From: Myxococcota bacterium
Lineage (GTDB): Bacteria; Myxococcota_C; UBA6777
Assembly (NCBI GenBank): GCA_023150835.1
Contig: JAKLKB010000054.1
Location: 1 to 42,852, forward strand
DNA length: 42,852 nt
Direction: 5' to 3'
Of this stretch, positions 8,345 through 16,877 are shown in pieces. The notes beneath the pieces are model-generated. The model was not told where the DNA came from and did not search any database. It was given only the letters and a program-made list of their open reading frames with translations. Both the position numbers and the translations under genes were made by a program. Positions within the stretch are counted from its first letter, which is position 1; each line of letters begins with the position of its first letter.

Positions 8345-9166
8345 ATGTCATCGTCTTTTGAGCTAGAACATCCCTTGCAAGAGCGCAAGACCCTGCGGGG
8401 ATGGATTCCGCTCGCTGCGCCTGTTTTGTTGCACACGTTTGCTTGTGACAGCGCCGAGAGGATGTTGTGTATTTGTGAACGAGCCGGCCATGTCATCGAC
8501 CCGACGGTTTGGAAGGCTCTTTATACAAAGCGCCGTTGGATCGAAGGAAAGCAGGGGGAGATCGAGCAACAAGAGGTGCTGCGTGCGTTGCTTTCGTTGA
8601 CTTTGGAGGCGATCGACGTGGATATGGCGCTTGCGTGGTCTTATCTCGCTGTGGCCGAAGCCATCCATCACGACGCACAAGAAGCTGCACTCAAAACATC
8701 TTCCAAAACAGCCCGCGCTGCTGCGATCTTGGCTTTGAGCCAATCACAGGCGGCGTCCCCGAACGAAGAAACCCATCCTTCGTTGGTTTTAGGCCAAGCA
8801 CAAACGAGATCCCCGAACGAAGAAACCCATCTTTCGTTGGTTTTAGGCCAACAAACGAAATCTCCGAGCGCAGCCCACCCTTGTTTGTATGCTCCGTCCG
8901 TTCTGCGTCGCGGCTACCTTTTGCGCACAACGGCTTCGATCTCCCAATGGCAGGAACATCCGTACTTTCAGCAGCGATGGACCCCGTCGCTTCGCGCTTG
9001 GATCTTCGAGCGCTTTTGGCAAGAAGATCATCTTGCGATGTTGATCTCGATGATGTCTCGTGCTCGCCATCGGCTGCTTTCGGCTCTGTTGCAGCGTCAA
9101 GACAGCAAGACGCAAGCTGCACAGCGTTGGCAACACCTCTGGCAGGACGTCTTGTTTGAAGCGTAG
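8345..9166 (+). CDS. Unknown protein with an internal tandem repeat
   Basis: This 273-residue, mainly helical, soluble protein belongs to no family I recognise. The N-terminal half contains CDSAERMLCICERAGHVIDP (about 36-55) and the C-terminal half is rich in Trp, Arg and Gln. Between them, DNA at 8756-8875 carries a 54-bp tandem repeat (about 2.3 copies) that encodes SPNEETHPSLVLGQ and a near copy in frame. The ATG at 8345 is preferred over the one at 8339 because AAAGGAAG (8331-8338) is then six bases away. The gene is divergent from 7777-8217 and converges on the TonB receptor gene (50 bp gap). Confidence 0.55.
   Translation: MSSSFELEHPLQERKTLRGWIPLAAPVLLHTFACDSAERMLCICERAGHVIDPTVWKALYTKRRWIEGKQGEIEQQEVLRALLSLTLEAIDVDMALAWSYLAVAEAIHHDAQEAALKTSSKTARAAAILALSQSQAASPNEETHPSLVLGQAQTRSPNEETHLSLVLGQQTKSPSAAHPCLYAPSVLRRGYLLRTTASISQWQEHPYFQQRWTPSLRAWIFERFWQEDHLAMLISMMSRARHRLLSALLQRQDSKTQAAQRWQHLWQDVLFEA
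8756..8875 (+). repeat. 54-bp in-frame tandem repeat containing a small palindrome
   Basis: Copy 1 spans 8756-8797 and copy 2 spans 8810-8851 with one mismatch over 42 bases; a degenerate third copy follows to about 8875. Each copy contains AACGAAG and (C/T)TTCGTT as inverted arms around a nine-base loop. The period of 54 keeps the reading frame. Confidence 0.75.
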
Positions 9167-9216
9167 ATCTTTCCCGATGGATGGGATGAATGGAAACAAG
9201 AGAGCGGGGTGGCGTT

Positions 9217-12177
9217 CTAGTACTTGACGCGTATCCATGCGTTGACATCGAACTTTTTCTGCGGAACAAACAGGATATCGCTGGCATCGTAGATGTCGAG
9301 GTTGAGCAGGTTGCTGAGGCGGATAACAAAGTCTAAGTGGCCCAAGATATCGAGAAATTGGACGGTAAAGAAAGTGTGGACATACCAAGGTGTCGCAATA
9401 CTCGGATCGGTGGGGATATCCAGACCGACTTGTTTGTAGCGGTCTTCGAGTTCTTTGGTGGTGGTCCAAAAGGGCAACATCACGGGCTGCCCACCTGTTT
9501 GGCTGTTGGCAGGCAAGATGCCGGGTGCAAAAACAGCCCGAGGGTCGGTGAGTTTCGGACCCACAAACAGCGCTCCTGCGGCCACCGAGAAAAATTGATA
9601 GCGATAGGACACCATCAACGAACCTGTCCATCCTGCGCCGTATTTCAGGCGCTCTTCTTCTGTTCCGAGGAGGTTGGCGGGATAGAGACCGACGTTCCCA
9701 CGTATATTCAGCCCACGAATCGGGAAGATCCGAAACTCCAATTCGGCTCCGTAGGTCACGAGGCTTTGGCTATTTTGTTTTTGCACATAGTCTTTGGTCC
9801 CGTCGGGTCGCTGACTTTGCGGAAACAACAGACGTAATTTTTCGATCTCTTCGGCGGTTTTGCCTGTTTCGTTGACTCCTGCGAGTTCTTCTTCTTTGCG
9901 CCGTTGGACGTAGGTAATCAAGTTGTTGAAAAGCGAGACAAATCCGGTCAAACTGACCGCCATCAGACGATTGCGCACCCAACCTGCTTGAAGTTCGAAG
10001 GTGTGGACGGATTCGGGCTTGAGGCTTGGGTTTCCGTAGGTTTCGTTGCGTCGCCAATAGTACCAATCTTGGAAGGACGGGGCTTTAAAAGCATTTCCGT
10101 ACAGCGCTTTGATGTAGAATCCTGCGCCGGGCGTCATGACTGCGGCGAGGCGAGGTGTGACCACCGCGCCGTATTGTTGGTCGTAGTCAAAGCGGGCACC
10201 TGCGGTGAATTCAACAAAGTTAAGCAGGTTGTATTGGAGTTGAAGAAAGGTGCTGAAGTGGATGTTGTTGATGTACGGGAGTTGCAGGCCAAGGACGCTT
10301 TGCCAGATATCGGGGAAATAAAGTTGCAGCAGGCTGAGGTACTCGAACTCGATCCCAAAGTTGAGAGAGAAGTTGTCCATGATCTGCGCAGAAAGTTGCG
10401 CACCGATCTCAAGGCGTTGGTCGGTACCAGCGAGCTTTCGGGTGAAGCGGCCATCTTGGTAAGTCGGCAAGCAAGCGGCTCCTAGAGGGATCTCTTGGGC
10501 GGCCTTGCTTCCGGGAGTTCGGGCCTCTTGGGGGGTGTTGTAGATCTTGCAGATGCGGCTGGCGCTGAGATTGACACGATCGATGCAGGGGGTGGTGGCG
10601 TTGGCGGGAAGAAGGTCACAAAGCGGATAATACCCTTGGAAGGAGCCTTGATTGCGTACCGCAAAATAGCCCGAAGCTCCGTCGAGTTGGGAGGCGCTGG
10701 CATTGGTGGACATCGGGTTGGCTTCGTATTGTGCGCCGGGCGCAAAGCCGTAATTGTCGTAAGAGGTCCACAGCAGCAAAGTTCCCCACGAGGCAAGCGG
10801 GGTGAGGTAGGACAGGCGGGCGATATGGCGATCAGAGGATATCTTGGTGTCGTCGCCGCCGACGATACTAAAAGAGCCAAAGGGCGCGAAGTATTCGTAT
10901 CGGTTGTGGTAGTAAGAAAGACTGAGTCCTTTCCAAGACATTTGCGCCATAAAGTAAAGATTGTTTTCTTCGTCACCGGGGGCTGTAAAGCTATAGCGTT
11001 GGTAGTTGAGGCCGGGATAGCGTGCGGGGAGTCCGCCAAAGGAGCGGAGTAGATCGTTGACGTTGTTGAGCTTTTTATAATCATCGTCGCTGAGCTTGAG
11101 GAACTCGTACACAGGAGCAAGAAGGGGGGAGCGGATATCGCGGGTGTAGGAGAAAGAAGCGCGCAGAGAGAGTCCGCCGATGACTTCGGCACCGCCTTGT
11201 GCGGTGAGGAAGTAGGAACCCGATAAGGGAGAACCCCCACCGACCATCTCGATCCCTTTGAGGGCTTGCCCTGTTTTGGTGATGACGTTGACCACGCCGC
11301 TGATGGCGTTGGCCCCCCACAGGGTCGATCCGGGGCCTCGGATGATCTCGATGCGCAGGACGTTGTCGGGACTGACGATGGTGGAGTTGCGGTTGAGTTG
11401 TCGCCAAGCCATGTTTTGGCCATCGATCAACAAGACGAGTTTGTCGCCGAAGGCAAGGCGGGGATTGAGTCCACGTATACCGATATCAGGCGAGAGTCCG
11501 TTGTGGTTGACGTCGATCCCTGTCATGTAGCGCAAGGCTTCGATCAGGTCACGAAAGCCGAAGGCGCGGAGTTCATCGCCTGTGATCACGGAGATCACCC
11601 CGGGGGCTTTTTGGAGGCGTTGTTCACGGCGACCTGCGGAGAAGACGACATCTTCGGCTGCGGTAGTTTCATCGTCTTTTTTGTCTTCTTTGGGGGCAGC
11701 GCGCAGGGCGAGAACAAAGGGCTTTTGTGGAGAAGCGAGCAAGGGGATGGGCTTTTTGTCGGTGCCTGTTCCGATGGTGTAAAACTCGATCCCTTCGGGC
11801 TTTGCAATGTTTGCGGGGATGGTTGCGCGATAAAACTCTCCGCGATAGAGAGCCATCTTGACGCGAGCAAATGTGGTCTTGCTTTTGTGTGTGCGGTAGA
11901 ACAAGAAGACATCTTCGAGATCTTCGTTGTTGGGGACTTGTCCGTTGATCTCGACAGGACGTCCGATATAAGGGGTTTTGGGTGGGAGCAACCGCATCTG
12001 TAGCTTGGTATCGGCAGCGTGGGCGGTGGGGAGCCTACCGAGCCAAGGCAGGCAAACCAAGGCGAGCCAGAGACCGAGGAGTCGTGGGTTTGTGGCGCGA
12101 TAGCGGAGTGGAGCTATCCTCAAAGGCAGGGGGGGGGCTGGGGGGGCAACACGGTGTGGTGTGCTTTGTGTGCGCAT
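9217..12177 (-). CDS. TonB-dependent outer membrane receptor with an extra N-terminal beta domain
   Basis: This 986-residue protein is an outer membrane TonB-dependent transporter. A signal peptide with an unusually long n-region ends near residue 54 (PTAHA-ADTK). Residues about 58-162 form a beta-rich domain (FLFYRTH, YRGEFYRATIPANI, IEFYTIG) like the Ig-type domains seen in many deltaproteobacterial surface proteins. EDVVFSAG at 175-182 could act as the TonB box. The plug (about 186-303) shows the usual DLIEALRYMTGIDV, IRGLNPR, LLIDGQ, IEIIRGPGSTLWGANAISG and VVNVIT. The barrel fills the remainder, with TonB-family signatures such as FKAPSFQDWY and NPSLKPESVHTFELQAGW, and ends in Tyr as outer membrane barrels usually do. 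The start has GCGAGGGAAAAG just upstream. The substrate cannot be told from sequence; no TonB/ExbBD genes are adjacent. It follows the PEGA kinase on the same strand with a 164-bp gap. Confidence 0.92.
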   Translation of the reverse strand: MRTQSTPHRVAPPAPPLPLRIAPLRYRATNPRLLGLWLALVCLPWLGRLPTAHAADTKLQMRLLPPKTPYIGRPVEINGQVPNNEDLEDVFLFYRTHKSKTTFARVKMALYRGEFYRATIPANIAKPEGIEFYTIGTGTDKKPIPLLASPQKPFVLALRAAPKEDKKDDETTAAEDVVFSAGRREQRLQKAPGVISVITGDELRAFGFRDLIEALRYMTGIDVNHNGLSPDIGIRGLNPRLAFGDKLVLLIDGQNMAWRQLNRNSTIVSPDNVLRIEIIRGPGSTLWGANAISGVVNVITKTGQALKGIEMVGGGSPLSGSYFLTAQGGAEVIGGLSLRASFSYTRDIRSPLLAPVYEFLKLSDDDYKKLNNVNDLLRSFGGLPARYPGLNYQRYSFTAPGDEENNLYFMAQMSWKGLSLSYYHNRYEYFAPFGSFSIVGGDDTKISSDRHIARLSYLTPLASWGTLLLWTSYDNYGFAPGAQYEANPMSTNASASQLDGASGYFAVRNQGSFQGYYPLCDLLPANATTPCIDRVNLSASRICKIYNTPQEARTPGSKAAQEIPLGAACLPTYQDGRFTRKLAGTDQRLEIGAQLSAQIMDNFSLNFGIEFEYLSLLQLYFPDIWQSVLGLQLPYINNIHFSTFLQLQYNLLNFVEFTAGARFDYDQQYGAVVTPRLAAVMTPGAGFYIKALYGNAFKAPSFQDWYYWRRNETYGNPSLKPESVHTFELQAGWVRNRLMAVSLTGFVSLFNNLITYVQRRKEEELAGVNETGKTAEEIEKLRLLFPQSQRPDGTKDYVQKQNSQSLVTYGAELEFRIFPIRGLNIRGNVGLYPANLLGTEEERLKYGAGWTGSLMVSYRYQFFSVAAGALFVGPKLTDPRAVFAPGILPANSQTGGQPVMLPFWTTTKELEDRYKQVGLDIPTDPSIATPWYVHTFFTVQFLDILGHLDFVIRLSNLLNLDIYDASDILFVPQKKFDVNAWIRVKY

Positions 12178-12341
12178 CTTTTCCCTCGCTTGTTGAACAA
12201 CGTCGAAGAATCTTGCCTTGCAGAAGCACGCCGCCTCGACTTGGAGTGGGGCGGGTCAGTGGTAAGAAGCCGATTGTGCGAGGATGGCACGAACCGCAAG
12301 GAGATGCAAGCACATTGGAGGGGAGGGAGTGTCTGGGTGGG

Positions 12342-15020
12342 TCACTTGTCTTGGAGGCTTTGGAATTTGGATCGCATGGCGAAAGAGACGAGGATCTGGC
12401 CGACACGCTTGGTGGGACGGCCTTGGGCGAGGTATTTGTAGGCGACGTAGGCGACAGCGCGAGGATGGACGGTTTCGTAGTCGTTGGTGCTGTTTCGGCC
12501 TTTTTCGAGGACGTAACGCAGCCAAGCGTTGGTCACGCCGCTGACAGGGAAGTTGGAGCCGAGGACGCGTTTGAGTTCCGCTTCGATCTGTGCGCAGAGT
12601 TTGGGGTGGGCTTCGGTGTAGTGGCGTCCAGCGATGCCGCGAGGATCGCTCATAAAGATGCGGAGCGTTACTTTGCGCGGGAGGCGGATGCTTTCGAAGG
12701 GGAGTTGGGGTTTGTTGCCCTCTTCTTCTCGGTTTTGAGGGGGATCGGTCGCGACGACGGTTCGTCTTGTGGGTGGCGGTGGTGTGGGGCGATCGGTGGC
12801 CAAAGGTTCGAGGGAGGCGTTGATCTCTGCGGGTTTGTCGCTGCGCAGTTCAACGATGCGTGTGAGGGTCTTGTACCCGGGGGCTTTGAGTTGCAAGCGG
12901 TAACGTCCTACCGCAGCGATGTAGTTGTTGATGGGGGTATAGCCGATTAATTGGCCGTTGAGTTCGACGCGTGCGGAGGGTGTGGTACCGATGTAAAGTT
13001 TGCCTTGTTGAGGCTGTGCGGGATCCTGTGTTTCGGGCGTTTTGACAGGATCAGCGGAGGCTGCGCGTTTGGCGCGTCGCTTGGGTGGTTTGCGCCAACG
13101 CCGGCGTTTGCGGCGTGATGTGCGGACTTCGGGTTCCTCGTCGGGTCCTGTGGTTGGGGGGGGCGGGGTGGTACGGGGGAGATCACTTTGAAGGGGAGGG
13201 GGCGGCGGGCGGCGGGCAGCGGCCATCGCGGAGGTGATCTGCTGCTCCAATCGAAGGATGTTTGGGTGGTTGGGGGTTTGTTTTTTGAGGACTTGCAGGA
13301 AAGAGCGTGTTTCGAGCAGTTCGCCTTTTTTGATCATCTCTTCGGCGATCTTGAGTTGGGCCATCAGATCGAGGGTTTGGCGTTGGGTTTGTATCCAGTC
13401 GCCAAATTTTTGGTGTGCGCCGTCCATCTGCTCAAAGATGCGCAAACGCATCCGAGCTTCTTTGTGCTCGTTTTTGTCCATCAGTGCGGCGATTTGGAGC
13501 CTTTGTTTTTCGAGGGCACCGTCGTTGGGGCGGAGGAAAAACCACCATCCAGCCGCAGATCCTGAGAGAAGCAGCAGCAACATGAAACTCAGAACGAGCC
13601 AACGGGTGCCGCTGCTTCGAGGTGTCGAGCGGATACCGCTTTGTCCTTCAAGCGAAGGACTTGCGGGAACGCCTGCGGCCAAGGTCTCTTCGCCCGTGTC
13701 TTCGGGCAGTCCGGCTTGGATGTGGGCGAGATTCATTTGGGCCATCATGCCCGCGCCGCTTTGGTGGCCTTGGGATGGGGTATGTGTGGCTCGTCCCATC
13801 GCAGCCAACGAAGCCGAAGAAGGGGGGGTTCCTCCTTGGTAAGCGACCGGACCCATGCCTTGATAAGAAGCGGGTGTGGTTTGGCTGTAGGAGGGTGGAA
13901 AGTTGCCTGTGTGTTGGGTATTCCAGCCGGGTTGTGAGATCTGCGAGTTGTATCCGGGATGTTGGAAGTTGGGGATCATATCGGGCGAAGCAAATTCACC
14001 TGCAAACCGAACGAGATCAGCGGGGGTGAGGGGAGAGAAGATGCCCGTTTGATCGGTTCGTTGTTCGTCGGGGAAAAATTCTTGGGTGAGTTCGGCAAGC
14101 TGTGCTGTTCCGAAGTATTCGCCACTTTCGTGCATGAATTTTTCGAGATCGCCGCGCAGTTCGTCTGCGGAGTTGTAGCGCAAGTCGCGCTCTTTGGCGA
14201 GCGCTTTCATCACGATGGTTTCGAGAGCTTCGGGATAGCTGCGATCGAACTTGGACGGGGCCATCACTTGGGCTTCGCTGACGGCTTTAATCACTTCGAT
14301 CTCGCTGCGGCGACCAAACAGGCCGACGTTGGTGGTCATCTCATAAAGGATGATCCCGAGCGAGAAGATATCGGAGCGGTTGTCGAGGTCTTTGTTGGCG
14401 ATTTGTTCGGGGGACATATAGCGGTACTTGCCTTTGATGGTCCCTGCGCTGGTACGGTGTTGCTGGGTGGTGGCTTTGGCAACGCCGAAGTCGACGATCT
14501 TGGCGACTCCGTTGTAGGAGACCAAGATATTGGTGGGGCTGACGTCGCGGTGGATGATTTGGAGGGGGTATCCGTCGTCATCGACGGCAGTGTGGGCATA
14601 ATGCAAGCCTGCGGAGGCTTGGGCGAGGATCGCGGCAGAGACGGCATACGGGGAGAACTTGGTGGGGCGTTGTTTGTAAAGGCGTTTTCGGAATTCGCGG
14701 AGGCTTTGCCCACGAATAAACTCCATCGCGATGAAGTACACGCCGACTTGTTCGCCGATCTCCAAGATGCGGACGATGTTGGGATGTTCGAGGCTTGCGG
14801 CGATCCGCGCTTCGTCCAAGAACATCTGAACGAATTGTTCTTCTTTGGCCAAGTGAGGCAGGATGCACTTTAAGACGATCGTCTTGCGAAAACCCCCGAT
14901 ACCCGGTTGTTTTGCCAAGAACAATTCGGCCATCCCCCCCGTCGCGAGTCGAGCAAATACGCGGTATTTGCCAAACTGAACGCCAATCTCGTCTCGGACT
15001 TGCTGTTTCGCGTTATCCAT
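12342..15020 (-). CDS. Ser/Thr protein kinase with extracytoplasmic PEGA domain and novel C-terminal domain
   Basis: This 892-residue protein has a Hanks-type kinase domain (about 18-300) with LATGGMAELFLAK (25-37), Lys51 in IVLKCIL, Glu70, the variant catalytic loop HRDVSPTN (157-164) common in myxobacterial kinases, DFG (177-179) and YMSPEQ (201-206). A Gly/Gln/Ser-rich linker (330-470) leads to a transmembrane helix at 472-495. Outside are a helical coiled-coil-like stretch (about 500-600, with TPR-like spacing), a Pro- and Arg/Lys-rich link, a PEGA domain (about 673-737, GKLYIGTTPSARVELNG) and a C-terminal domain of about 115 residues (VTLRIFMSDPRGIAG onward) that I do not recognise. The ATG has AAGGA upstream. 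A likely promoter lies at 15187-15215. PEGA domains are thought to bind surface partners, so this kinase probably senses the envelope. Confidence 0.92.
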   Translation of the reverse strand: MDNAKQQVRDEIGVQFGKYRVFARLATGGMAELFLAKQPGIGGFRKTIVLKCILPHLAKEEQFVQMFLDEARIAASLEHPNIVRILEIGEQVGVYFIAMEFIRGQSLREFRKRLYKQRPTKFSPYAVSAAILAQASAGLHYAHTAVDDDGYPLQIIHRDVSPTNILVSYNGVAKIVDFGVAKATTQQHRTSAGTIKGKYRYMSPEQIANKDLDNRSDIFSLGIILYEMTTNVGLFGRRSEIEVIKAVSEAQVMAPSKFDRSYPEALETIVMKALAKERDLRYNSADELRGDLEKFMHESGEYFGTAQLAELTQEFFPDEQRTDQTGIFSPLTPADLVRFAGEFASPDMIPNFQHPGYNSQISQPGWNTQHTGNFPPSYSQTTPASYQGMGPVAYQGGTPPSSASLAAMGRATHTPSQGHQSGAGMMAQMNLAHIQAGLPEDTGEETLAAGVPASPSLEGQSGIRSTPRSSGTRWLVLSFMLLLLLSGSAAGWWFFLRPNDGALEKQRLQIAALMDKNEHKEARMRLRIFEQMDGAHQKFGDWIQTQRQTLDLMAQLKIAEEMIKKGELLETRSFLQVLKKQTPNHPNILRLEQQITSAMAAARRPPPPPLQSDLPRTTPPPPTTGPDEEPEVRTSRRKRRRWRKPPKRRAKRAASADPVKTPETQDPAQPQQGKLYIGTTPSARVELNGQLIGYTPINNYIAAVGRYRLQLKAPGYKTLTRIVELRSDKPAEINASLEPLATDRPTPPPPTRRTVVATDPPQNREEEGNKPQLPFESIRLPRKVTLRIFMSDPRGIAGRHYTEAHPKLCAQIEAELKRVLGSNFPVSGVTNAWLRYVLEKGRNSTNDYETVHPRAVAYVAYKYLAQGRPTKRVGQILVSFAMRSKFQSLQDK

Positions 15021-15186
15021 GATCCGTATCCTTTGATGGGGGGCCGCTTACCCTCACCGTACAAGACGGTCCTTGTTTTCCGCACAAGGAGCGACGCCCA
15101 TGCAATGCTGATCGCCGATAGAGAGCGGCTTTCTCTTCAAAGAAACGTGCGGTGGAGAAAGACCGATCTAAGCAAAAGTGTGTTGG

Positions 15187-15215
15187 ATGATAGTCTATCT
15201 CGCTTTGCGATGCAA
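15187..15215 (-). promoter_or_regulatory. Predicted sigma-70-type promoter for the PEGA kinase
   Basis: Read on the minus strand, TTGCAT (15210-15215) and TATCAT (15187-15192) are 17 bases apart. The transcript would have a leader of about 160 nt before the kinase ATG at 15020. Nothing else is evident in the 15021-15268 gap. Confidence 0.45.
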
Positions 15216-15268
15216 AGGAGATGCGCAGAAAAACTTTGTATCCTTGTGGTGCTGGGTGGTTTTGGGGG

Positions 15269-16513
15269 TCAATGTTTTCGGATAGTGCGGCGTTGTTGAA
15301 AAAAGCGGTGCAGGGCGGGCAGGATATCTTGATCAGTATGAAGGCGGAGCGAGTCGATTTGTGCGCGTGTCAAGGTGTCGTCCCATGCTTGTTGTTGGGA
15401 CCGAGCATGGCTGTGATGTTGTGTACGCAAGGTGTCGAGATCAAGCGTGGTGGGGCGTAAGGTTCCTTCTTCGAGATCGCGAAGCCAGACGGTTCCGAGG
15501 TGGCGGTGAGAGCGAAGACCCCACGATCCAAGCAGAGCCACCAAGGTCGCAGCCCCCGCACTCGCCCACCACGTCCCACCCCAAAGCACCGCAGGAAGCC
15601 ACCAAAGCATCACAAAAAGCCAAGCCGTGATGCCCGGGCTATCGCTTGGGGTGCTTTGCGAAGGTTCTGGCTCTGCGATTGCGGAGGATGTGGAAGATGC
15701 GGAAGATGCGGAAGATGCGGAAGATGCGGAAGATGCGGAAGATGCGGAAGATGCGGAAGATGCGGAAGATGCGGAAGATGCGGAAGATGCGGAAGGTAGG
15801 TCGCTTTCGAGGGGATCTTGGATGCACAAAACGCTTAGCTCGTAGCGTTGCGAGGCGACTTGGAGCAGTCGTTCGTCGATCGGAAGGAGCAGATCAGAGA
15901 GCAAAAAGACGATGCTGTTGCGGCGTTCGACGTGTTGAAGGTACTGGAACGCGGCGTACAGATCGCTATGGGTGCGGGTGAGATGACGTTCGGGGGGGTG
16001 CAAGATCTCTTGGATCAAGCGCATGACGTGTTTTCGGCCTTTTTGAGGTGCGACATACCGTTCGACGCGATCGCTAAAGACGATCAGGCCCACGCGGTCG
16101 TTGTTTTTGGTTGCACTCAACGCGATCAACATCGCGATCTCTGCACCGAGCATCCGTTTGCTGCGCCAGACTGTGCCCCACTGCATCGAGGGCGAAGCAT
16201 CCCACAAGATCATCACCGAACGTTCGCGCTCTTCGGCGAATTGTTTGACGTAGGTATCACCCATCCGAGCAGAGACATTCCAGTCGATCCAACGGACTTC
16301 ATCGCCCGGCTGGTACAAGCGAAGATCTTCAAACGACATCCCACGCCCTCGAAACGACGAGTGATAGTCGCCTGCGAACAGGTGGTTGACTTGGCGGCGT
16401 GCGACGATCTCCAGTCGCTGTAGCGCCCGGGTCATTGCTTGTTCTGGGTCTTCGTCCTGATCATCAAGGGCTGACCATGCCCAGATGTCCGCATCGATCG
16501 GCTTTTCTTGCAT
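15269..16513 (-). CDS. DUF58 domain protein with von Willebrand A-like fold
   Basis: This 414-residue protein carries the DUF58 signature: GDYHSSFRGRGMSFEDLRLY (48-67) followed by QPGDEVRWIDWNVSAR (68-83) and VKQFAEERE (89-97). Next comes a vWA-like segment with a metal-site motif DASPS (105-109) after VMILW. DUF58 proteins usually sit beside a MoxR ATPase and Bat-type proteins and are thought to act in complex assembly; neither partner is adjacent here. After the domain, residues about 241-276 are a low-complexity run of Ala-Ser-Ser repeats, then two hydrophobic segments (about 295-335) and a charged tail. DUF58 proteins more often have N-terminal membrane helices, so this C-terminal placement is notable. 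The ATG complementary to 16511-16513 has AAGGAGAGGG upstream, which decides the start over upstream in-frame codons. Confidence 0.88.
   Translation of the reverse strand: MQEKPIDADIWAWSALDDQDEDPEQAMTRALQRLEIVARRQVNHLFAGDYHSSFRGRGMSFEDLRLYQPGDEVRWIDWNVSARMGDTYVKQFAEERERSVMILWDASPSMQWGTVWRSKRMLGAEIAMLIALSATKNNDRVGLIVFSDRVERYVAPQKGRKHVMRLIQEILHPPERHLTRTHSDLYAAFQYLQHVERRNSIVFLLSDLLLPIDERLLQVASQRYELSVLCIQDPLESDLPSASSASSASSASSASSASSASSASSASSASSASSTSSAIAEPEPSQSTPSDSPGITAWLFVMLWWLPAVLWGGTWWASAGAATLVALLGSWGLRSHRHLGTVWLRDLEEGTLRPTTLDLDTLRTQHHSHARSQQQAWDDTLTRAQIDSLRLHTDQDILPALHRFFQQRRTIRKH
15681..15797. repeat. 9-bp microsatellite-like tandem repeat inside the DUF58 gene
   Basis: Ten identical copies of GCGGAAGAT occupy 15699-15788, flanked by three imperfect copies (15681-15698 and 15789-15797). 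On the coding minus strand they specify Ala-Ser-Ser units. Identity between copies points to recent slippage; copy-number changes would keep the frame. Confidence 0.95.
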
Positions 16514-16543
16514 ACCCTCTCCTTGGTGGGGAATAGGTCGCTT

Positions 16544-16562
16544 CGAGGTGTTGCGTACCTCG
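16544..16562. promoter_or_regulatory. Inverted repeat upstream of the DUF58 gene, possible operator
   Basis: CGAGGT (16544-16549) and ACCTCG (16557-16562) form a perfect inverted repeat with a seven-base spacer, 31-49 bp before the DUF58 start codon. The same half-sites, nine bases apart, occur before the gene at 23847. Either an operator or an RNA hairpin in the leader would fit. Confidence 0.35.
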
Positions 16563-16609
16563 CACGATATCTGAGAGAAGTGTACATGGGGCGTCGGCAC
16601 GGTTTGCTA

Positions 16610-16682
16610 TAGACGCCCTATGGTTGGGCAGCCACAGGTGCTCTTTGCGATCGCATCACGGGCGGATCTCGTACCGTCGCCT
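16610..16682. repeat. Dispersed palindromic repeat, copy 1
   Basis: TAGACGCCCTA (16610-16620) followed by GGGCAGCCACAGG (16626-16638) matches 18912 onward, where the wording is TAGACGCCCTA then GGGTAGCCACAGG. Weaker similarity appears to continue through GGATCTCGTACC. The palindrome is decayed in this copy. Confidence 0.5.
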
Positions 16683-16877
16683 CTTTCCGTCGGTGTGATC
16701 TCCGAGAGCCTCGATTACATCAAGGCATCGCGTGCCTCAAGGCCATCCTTCGGGTGTATCGCCTGAATTGACAACTGGCTTGGTGCGTGGTAGCCCCCAA
16801 ACCAACTTCCAGATCTCGCGTCTCTAAGCAAGAGGCCATGCGCCGATCTTTGACCGATACGATCCACAGGAGCCGTC

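Larger units (their letters stand above)
16514..16877. other. 364-nt divergent intergenic region upstream of trpS
   Basis: No gene is supported. It contains an inverted repeat at 16544-16562, a dispersed repeat copy starting near 16610, and the ribosome binding site CAGGAG (16868-16873) of trpS. A perfect TTGACA at 16768-16773 has only TAGCCC 17 bases downstream, so a trpS promoter there is uncertain. I could not find a convincing T-box or Trp-rich leader peptide. Confidence 0.5.

Noticed and set aside
15627-15845. Plus-strand open frame reading Glu-Asp-Ala repeats
   Set aside because: Produced by the 9-bp repeat in the DUF58 gene on the other strand; the DUF58 frame has a real domain and start site.
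16768-16796. trpS promoter at TTGACA (16768)
   Set aside because: The -35 is perfect but the sequence 17 bases downstream (TAGCCC) is a poor -10, so it was not annotated as a promoter.
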